Origin: Stappia sp. WLB 29
Lineage (GTDB): Bacteria > Pseudomonadota > Alphaproteobacteria > Rhizobiales > Stappiaceae
Assembly (NCBI RefSeq): GCF_023507705.1
Contig: NZ_JALBGD010000006.1
Location: 177,804-241,803, forward strand
Reading direction: 5' to 3'
DNA length: 64,000 nt
Shown here piece by piece: positions 59,126 to 64,000 of this stretch. The notes beneath the pieces are model-generated. The model was not told the DNA's origin. It saw only the letters and a list, made by a program, of their open reading frames with translations, and did not search any database. A program made the translations under genes and the position numbers. Positions within the stretch are counted from its first letter, which is position 1, and the number at the start of each line of letters is the position of its first letter.

Positions 59126-59163
59126 GTCACCCCGGACGAGCATCGCGAGATCCGGGGCCTATT
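59126..59163 (+). repeat. REP-like palindromic repeat, copy 1
   Basis: GTCACCCCGGA ... TCCGGGGCCTATT: outer arms CCCCGGA/TCCGGGG around a 15-base centre. The GTCA-[hairpin]-CC-A-T layout resembles the other two copies downstream. Confidence 0.6.
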
Positions 59164-59212
59164 CATTCCCAGAGCGGCGGCGAAACACACCAGCACCTAC
59201 CCCACGCTGAGC

Positions 59213-59260
59213 CTGTCATCCCGGTTTCGGCGAAGCCGAAGACCGGGATCCAGTACCCCC
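59213..59260 (+). repeat. REP-like palindromic repeat, copy 2
   Basis: Begins CTGTCATCCCGGT and ends ACCGGGATCCAGTACCC, with an inner hairpin TTCGGCGAAGCCGAA. The flanking words CTGTCAT and ATCCAGTA recur, inverted, in copy 3. Confidence 0.65.
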
Positions 59261-59343
59261 GAACGGTTCGGCTCTGGCCTCGGCACTGCCGCGAGCGCCC
59301 CTCGCCGAGAAGCATCCGCTTTCGCGCCACCATCCGCCCCGGC

Positions 59344-59377
59344 GGATACTGGATGCCTGCCTTCGCAGGCATGACAG
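59344..59377 (-). repeat. REP-like palindromic repeat, copy 3 (inverted)
   Basis: Read on the minus strand: CTGTCATGCCTGCGAAGG then CAGGCATCCAGTATCC. Stem ATGCCTGC/GCAGGCAT around CTTC. Shares the CTGTCAT start and ATCCAGTA end with copy 2 but has a different stem, so the hairpin arms vary between copies while the flanks are kept. Confidence 0.65.
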
Positions 59378-59426
59378 CCGAGATTGGGGCAAGCGCCTCC
59401 CGCCTCGCACCCGCTCAGGGCGCCAA

Positions 59427-59485
59427 TGGTTCCCGGTTCTGCGCTTCGTTTGACCGGGATGCCCTCCGAGGGGGAGTGACCTTTC
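59427..59485. repeat. Degenerate fourth repeat-like segment
   Basis: TTCCCGGTTCTGC ... GACCGGGATGCCCTCCG ... GGAGTGACC: an imperfect hairpin with CCCGGT/ACCGGG arms and a GTGAC edge resembling the other copies on the minus strand. Weaker match. Confidence 0.35.
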
Positions 59486-59508
59486 ACCCCTCTGCCCCCA
59501 AACGACAA

Positions 59509-59530
59509 ACGCGGCCCCGAGGGACCGCGT
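59509..59530 (-). terminator. Terminator of the giant coiled-coil gene
   Basis: Stem ACGCGG-c-CCC / GGG-a-CCGCGT with one mismatch and a 2-base loop, 49 bases after the stop. On the minus strand it is followed by TTTGTCGTTTG. Confidence 0.65.
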
Positions 59531-59578
59531 CTGCATTTCATGAAGCCTGGTCGGGCAGGGCGCCGCCGGCCCGCCGGA

Positions 59579-62500
59579 TCAATCGAGCCGGCCGCTGGCA
59601 TGCGCCAGCATGGTGTAGACCTTGCCCGTATCGGACGTCAGGTAGGTCTGGCTCATGATGTTGTCGCGGTCGTTGCGGGCGACCTGGGACAGCAGCTGCT
59701 CGAAATCGGCGAGATAGCGGTCGACCGCCGAGCGGAACTCGGCATCGCGCGCATATTTCTGACGGATCTCGTCGAAGGTCTGCTGGCCCTGCAGGGTGTA
59801 GAGGCGGCGCGTGAACACGTGCCTCTCGCCCTGCTTGTAGCGGTCCCACAGGTCGATGAAGGTCTCGTGGTCGATCGCGCGGGCAATGTCGATCGACAGC
59901 GAGTTCAGCGACTCGACCATCTGCAGCGGCGAGCGGCCCTGCGGCTCGTCGCCGGCCGGGGCCTCGTCCTGCGAGGCACGGCGCAGCAGGTCGGAAACCC
60001 AGCCCTTGCCCTGGCCGCCGCCGCGCGGAGCCTCGGCCTGCGGGGTCTGTTTCGGCGCGTCGAAGTCGCTCAGGGTCTTGCGGCGCAGCTCGCCGCGGAT
60101 TTCTCCGCCGCGTGCGGGGGTCGCAGGCTGCTGGCGCGGGGCCGCCGGCTCCGGAGCCGGGGCCTGGCGGGCCGGCGCTGCCGCCGTCGCGACACTGGCG
60201 AGCGTTCCGGTCGCCGCACGCTCGCCGGCGCGCGAGGTGTCCAGCACGTTCGACTGGCGGGCGACGATCTCCGACAGCTCGGTCAGCGCGCGAACCTGCT
60301 CGCTGACGATCTTGCGCAGGGCCGAGGCGGACTGCTCCGCCTCTTCCGGCAGGTCGAGAATGCCGCGCTTGAGTTCGGCGCGGGTCTTCTCCAGCTCGCG
60401 GTGCACGTCGCGGGCGACGTCGCGCATGCGGGTCGTCGCCTCGGTGAAGCGCTCGGACGCCTCCGACAGGGTCTTCGACATTTCGGCGACGATGTCGTCC
60501 TGGGCGGCACGCACGGCCTCGCGGGCCTTCTGGCCTTCCAGGCCCGCCGACAGGCGCATCGACTCGAACTGCTCGCTCACCGATGCGGTTGCCGCCTCGG
60601 CCGCGGCCGTCAGCATGCTGGTCACCTCGCGGCTCTTCTGGTCGGCGCCGGTCAGGGCCGATTCGAGCTGCTTGGAGAAGGTGCGCATCAGGCTGTCCAC
60701 CGCCTCGGTCTTGGCGAGCAGGGTGTCCGCCACTTCCTCGATGGCGGTCTTGCGCTCGCCGACGCGGGCGTCGACCTCGCGGTTGGTCTCGTCCAGGTGC
60801 TGGGCCGCCTCGCTGAGCATGCGGCCATGGTCTTCCAGACGGCTGGCCAGCGAGGAGATGTCGGAGAGCACCTCCTGCGAGATCTGCTTGAGCACCGAGG
60901 TCTGGGTCTCCAGAGACCCGGCCGAGGCCGTCGTCTCGCTGAGTGCCCGGTCGATGGCTGTGCGGAACTCGCCGGCGCTGCGCGACAGGGACGTCTCCAC
61001 CTTGCCGAGATTGTCGCCGGCATTGGCGACGACGTCGCTGAGCAGGGCGTTGGACTCGGTCAGGCGGTCCAGCAGGGCGGTGATGTCGCTTTCCAGCTGC
61101 GTCTTGGTGCTGCCGAGCACCTCCGCGGCCGAAGCGCTGCGCTCGTCCAGCGTCGCGACCAGCGCGTCGCCGGCTTCCACCAGCTTGCGGGTGGCGTCGA
61201 GGCCGGTGCGGGCGAAGTTGTCGGTGACGTCGCGGCCCTTGACGGTGATCGCCTCCAGGATCGCGTCGTGGATCTCCGACACGCGTGAGGTGAGGGCATG
61301 CGCCCGCTCCTCGATGGCGTTGACCATGGCGTTGCCGTCCGTGCCGAGCAGCTGCGACAGCGTGCCGGCGCGCTCGTCCAGCGCCTGGTTGAGCGCATCC
61401 GCGCGGGACACCAGGTCCTCGGCGACCGCGTTGCCGCGCTCGGCCAAAAGGTCGGCCGCGGCGCGCACGGCGCCGGCCACCTGCGAGCGGACGCTGTCCG
61501 CCTCGCCGGAGACGGTGTTGCGGATCTCCTCGACCGTGCGGGCCAGCACCATGCGGGCCTGCTCGCTCTCTGCCGACAGGGTGCCTGCGACATCGGCGAC
61601 GGTGCGCGTCAGGTCCTCGCGGACCTTGTCGCTCTCGCTGCCGAGAGCGCCGCTCATCTCGCCGAGCGTACCGACGAACAGGGTGCGGGCCTTCTCGCTT
61701 TCCGCGGCCAGCGAGCGGGCGGCTTCACCCACCGCCGACAGCAGCAGCTCGCGCAGGCGTTCGCCCTCGCTCGACAGGTTGCCGGTGGCGCCGGTGAGCG
61801 AGGCGACGATGGCCTCGGCGGCCTTCTCGCTTTCGCTCTGCAGGGCGCCGCGGGCTTCGCCGACCGAGCCGAGGACGATCTGGCGCAGACGTGCCCCTTC
61901 GCCTTCCAGCTTGGTGGTCGCCTCGTCCAGCGTGGTCTCGATGATCTCCTTGAGCTTGCTGCTTTCGCCCGACAGCGTGCCGCTCAGGCGATCCACCGTG
62001 CCGCCGGCCTCGATGACCACCTCGGAGAGGGTCTCGCGGGCGCGCTCGGCCTCGTTGGTCAGGGTGCCGGTGATGGCGGCAAGGCGCTCGGCCAGCATCC
62101 GCTCGAGCTCGGCAGAGCGGCTGTCGAGGGTCTCGGCGACCTCGAACACCTTGGAGCCGAGCGACACGTTGATCTCCGCGATGCGGTCAGACAGCGTGTC
62201 GGTGAGCTCCTGGCTCTGGCGCGACAGCACTTCGCCGGCATCGGTGAGACGCTGGTCGAGCGACTTCGACATCTCGGTCTGGCCGTCGACGAAGGCCGCG
62301 GCGATCTCGCGGGTCCGGGCGATCAGCGTCTCGCTGATCTGGCGGGCGCGGGCGTCCAGCGCCTGGTCGATGCGCTCGGTGCCGAGCGACATCGTGTTGG
62401 CCAGGTGTTCGGCCTTGTCGGACATGGCGTTGGCCGCCTGCTCGACCTTGGAGCCGATGGAGCCCTCGAAGGTGACGAGATGCTGCTCGATCGCCTCGCC

Positions 62501-64000
62501 GATCAGGCGCGAGCGCTCCGACAGGCTGGTGCCGATTTCCTCGGCGCGGCTGCCCAGCGTCGCGCCGACCTGGTCGACCTTGTCGGACAGCTGCAGGGTG
62601 ATCGCCTGCGAGCGGTCCTCCAGCAGGTCGGACAGGGCGACGGTGCGCTCGTTGAGGGTCTTCTCGAACTGGCCGGTGCGCGCGTCGAGCGTCGTGGACA
62701 GGCGCTCGATGCCGCCGGACAGGGTCTGGTCGAAGCCGTCGATCCGGCTGTCCAGCGCTTCCGCCATGGTGGAGGCGCGCAGGTCCAGCGTGGAGCTCAG
62801 CGTTTCGATGCCGCCGGTGAGGGTCCGGTCGAAGCCCTGGATCCGGGTGTCGAGCGCTTCCGCCATGGTCGAGGCACGAAGGTCCAGCGTCGAGTTCAGC
62901 GACTCGATGCGGCCGTCGAGCGTTTCGCCCAGCTCGCTGGTGCGCCGCTCGAACGAGGCGACCAGCTCGGTGCCGCGCTCGCCGATCAGGTACTCCATCT
63001 GCTCCAGATGGCCGCTGAGGCCGCTCTGCAGGCTGGTGCCGCGCTCGTCCAGGGTCTGGCTGAGGCGGTCGCCGATGGAGGTCAGCTCGCCGGCGACGCG
63101 CTCGCCGCGCGAGCCGATGAGATGGGCGAGCTCCGTGCCGGTCTCCGACAGGGTGCGGGCGAAGTCGCTGGTATGCATCGACAGCGAGGTGCCGAGCGTC
63201 GCCGAGGCCTCGTCGAGCGCGGCGCGGAAGGCGCGGGTCTGGCCGTCGATGAGCTTGGCCATCTCCTGGCTGCGGGTCTCCAGGCGCTGGTCCAGGGCCT
63301 CGCCGTTGACGGAGATGGCTTCGTGGATCTTGTCGCCGACGGAGCCGAGGCGGTCGGCCAGTTCGGTGCCGCGCACGGTGATCGTCTCGGTGAGGCTGCC
63401 GGCCGTCTCGTCCAGCTTGGACGCGATCTCGCCGCCGCGCAGCGACAGGTCGACGACGATGGATTCGCCGGTGCCGCGCAGGATTTCCGCCACTTCGCTG
63501 GTGCGCGAGGACAGGGTCTCGACGATCTCGGCGCCCTTGACGGAGATCGTGTCGGTGACCTCCTGGCCGCGCAGCGAGATGCTCTCGACCACCCGGTCGC
63601 CGGTCTCGGCGAGCGAGGCGTCGAGGCCGGTGACGCGGCTGTCGAGGGTCGACAGCAGGTCCTCGGTGCGGGTGGTGATCGTGTCGATCAGCTTGCCGCT
63701 GGTCAGCGACAGGCTGGCGGTGATCTCCTCGCCGCGCTGGCTGATGGTGTCGCCGACGGTCTGGCCGGTGGAGGTGAGGGCCTCGGTGATCTCGTGGCCG
63801 CGCAGCGACAGGGTGTCGACGATGGACGCGCCGGTGCTCGCCAGCGTGTCGTTGATCTCCGTGCCGCGGCTCTCCAGCGTCTCGAACAGATTGGCCGAGG
63901 TTTCCGCCAGGCGGTCGTTGATCTCGCCGCCGCGCAGCGACAGGGTCTCGACGAATTCGGTCGCGGTCGCCGCGAAGCGGTCGTTGATCTCGCCGCCGCG
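59579..64000 (-). CDS. Giant hendecad-repeat coiled-coil protein, growth pole ring (GPR)-like, N-terminus beyond window
   Basis: Open on the minus strand from the window end to the stop at 59579: 1,473 residues, N-terminus missing. From base 64000 to about 60330 the protein follows an 11-residue period with almost no phase slip (units such as LRGGEINDRLA, ETSANLFETLE, DLRASTMAEAL, SDRIAEINVSL), about 110 units, making one very long helical rod. A Pro/Ala-rich linker follows, then a conserved globular C-terminus (IDLWDRYKQGERHVFTRRLY to HASGRLD). Agrobacterium GPR is a 2,100-residue apolipoprotein-like polar scaffold; size, repeat type and taxon agree, so I propose orthology at moderate confidence. 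Confidence 0.7.
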   Translation of the reverse strand, partial: RGGEINDRFAATATEFVETLSLRGGEINDRLAETSANLFETLESRGTEINDTLASTGASIVDTLSLRGHEITEALTSTGQTVGDTISQRGEEITASLSLTSGKLIDTITTRTEDLLSTLDSRVTGLDASLAETGDRVVESISLRGQEVTDTISVKGAEIVETLSSRTSEVAEILRGTGESIVVDLSLRGGEIASKLDETAGSLTETITVRGTELADRLGSVGDKIHEAISVNGEALDQRLETRSQEMAKLIDGQTRAFRAALDEASATLGTSLSMHTSDFARTLSETGTELAHLIGSRGERVAGELTSIGDRLSQTLDERGTSLQSGLSGHLEQMEYLIGERGTELVASFERRTSELGETLDGRIESLNSTLDLRASTMAEALDTRIQGFDRTLTGGIETLSSTLDLRASTMAEALDSRIDGFDQTLSGGIERLSTTLDARTGQFEKTLNERTVALSDLLEDRSQAITLQLSDKVDQVGATLGSRAEEIGTSLSERSRLIGEAIEQHLVTFEGSIGSKVEQAANAMSDKAEHLANTMSLGTERIDQALDARARQISETLIARTREIAAAFVDGQTEMSKSLDQRLTDAGEVLSRQSQELTDTLSDRIAEINVSLGSKVFEVAETLDSRSAELERMLAERLAAITGTLTNEAERARETLSEVVIEAGGTVDRLSGTLSGESSKLKEIIETTLDEATTKLEGEGARLRQIVLGSVGEARGALQSESEKAAEAIVASLTGATGNLSSEGERLRELLLSAVGEAARSLAAESEKARTLFVGTLGEMSGALGSESDKVREDLTRTVADVAGTLSAESEQARMVLARTVEEIRNTVSGEADSVRSQVAGAVRAAADLLAERGNAVAEDLVSRADALNQALDERAGTLSQLLGTDGNAMVNAIEERAHALTSRVSEIHDAILEAITVKGRDVTDNFARTGLDATRKLVEAGDALVATLDERSASAAEVLGSTKTQLESDITALLDRLTESNALLSDVVANAGDNLGKVETSLSRSAGEFRTAIDRALSETTASAGSLETQTSVLKQISQEVLSDISSLASRLEDHGRMLSEAAQHLDETNREVDARVGERKTAIEEVADTLLAKTEAVDSLMRTFSKQLESALTGADQKSREVTSMLTAAAEAATASVSEQFESMRLSAGLEGQKAREAVRAAQDDIVAEMSKTLSEASERFTEATTRMRDVARDVHRELEKTRAELKRGILDLPEEAEQSASALRKIVSEQVRALTELSEIVARQSNVLDTSRAGERAATGTLASVATAAAPARQAPAPEPAAPRQQPATPARGGEIRGELRRKTLSDFDAPKQTPQAEAPRGGGQGKGWVSDLLRRASQDEAPAGDEPQGRSPLQMVESLNSLSIDIARAIDHETFIDLWDRYKQGERHVFTRRLYTLQGQQTFDEIRQKYARDAEFRSAVDRYLADFEQLLSQVARNDRDNIMSQTYLTSDTGKVYTMLAHASGRLD
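62687..62884 (-). repeat. 99-base tandem duplication inside the giant gene
   Basis: Two adjacent 99-base units (62786-62884 and 62687-62785) encode DLRASTMAEALDTRIQGFDR... and DLRASTMAEALDSRIDGFDQ..., 33 residues or exactly three hendecads each, differing at about seven positions. The most recent expansion visible in the repeat. Confidence 0.85.

Larger units (their letters stand above)
58989..59578. other. 590-base repeat-rich intergenic region
   Basis: Convergent gap between the lipid-transport operon and the giant coiled-coil gene. It contains at least three short palindromic repeats, a degenerate fourth, and the terminator of the leftward gene. Open frames crossing it are repeat-driven and lack ribosome sites, so I call no gene. 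Confidence 0.7.

Noticed and set aside
59540..61288. 582-codon + strand frame opposite the giant coiled-coil gene
   Set aside because: Its apparent repeats mirror the hendecad codons of the real gene.
60330..64000. Regular DNA periodicity resembling a CRISPR or minisatellite array
   Set aside because: The period is 33 bases of coding sequence with variable third positions in an intact frame, no identical direct repeats separated by unique spacers.

Overview
The window is 64 kb of G+C-rich (roughly two thirds G+C), densely packed chromosomal DNA. Gene content points to an alphaproteobacterium of the Hyphomicrobiales, with a marine or Stappiaceae-like flavour: rhizobial-type fructose uptake (FrcBCA/FrcR), an Entner-Doudoroff block, an Mla-type lipid system with a long MlaD, a PlcP/Agt-like membrane-lipid remodelling pair, DgcN/DgcA D-glutamate genes, and a giant coiled-coil protein resembling the Agrobacterium growth pole ring protein. 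The taxonomic call is inference. I see no transposase, integrase, phage gene, CRISPR array, rRNA or tRNA, so this is ordinary core or near-core chromosome. Long open frames opposite real genes are G+C artefacts.

Layout. 1-3.2 kb: glutathione-dependent formaldehyde dehydrogenase (cut by the window edge), folA, ilvC and a TetR regulator with a perfect palindrome upstream. 3.6-10.8 kb: single genes (secreted matrixin-type protease, PRC-barrel protein, DJ-1/PfpI, ribbon-helix-helix protein, PhzF, SDR, trhO, SMP-30 lactonase-like protein, receiver-only response regulator). 10.9-13.5 kb: divergent AldR-like regulator and ald, then two tandem paralogous glycine-zipper lipoproteins. 13.7-26.4 kb, all minus strand: frcR, frcB, frcC, frcA, frcK, zwf, edd, eda, two membrane proteins and pgi. 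Together these take fructose in, phosphorylate it, isomerise it and degrade it through the Entner-Doudoroff route; only pgl is absent.

26.6-38.3 kb: adenine deaminase, acyl-CoA ligase with an ACGT-type palindrome upstream, an HTH/periplasmic-binding fusion regulator, two EamA exporters, an orphan CoxL-type molybdenum hydroxylase large subunit, a stand-alone RAM domain, an orphan TRAP binding protein, and a TetR regulator divergent from an RND efflux operon (38.7-43.1 kb). 43.4-48.7 kb: FadL, an SDR lacking the catalytic Tyr/Lys, a PlcP-Agt-like operon preceded by a Pho-box-like sequence, and a threonine dehydratase-like enzyme. 48.7-51.1 kb: CheZ and a DUF2336-like protein. 51.3-54.5 kb: an MFS transporter and the dgcN-dgcA pair. 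54.7-59.0 kb: a four-gene Mla/Mce-type lipid transport operon. 59.0-59.6 kb: a cluster of short palindromic repeats. 59.6 kb to the end: the C-terminal 1,473 residues of a giant protein built on an almost unbroken 11-residue period.

The observations most worth a second look are the hendecad scaffold protein, the phosphate-starvation lipid operon with its candidate Pho box, the fructose to Entner-Doudoroff island with a LacI-type palindrome and no pgl, the intergenic palindrome cluster, and the operator-like palindromes upstream of fadD and the first tetR.
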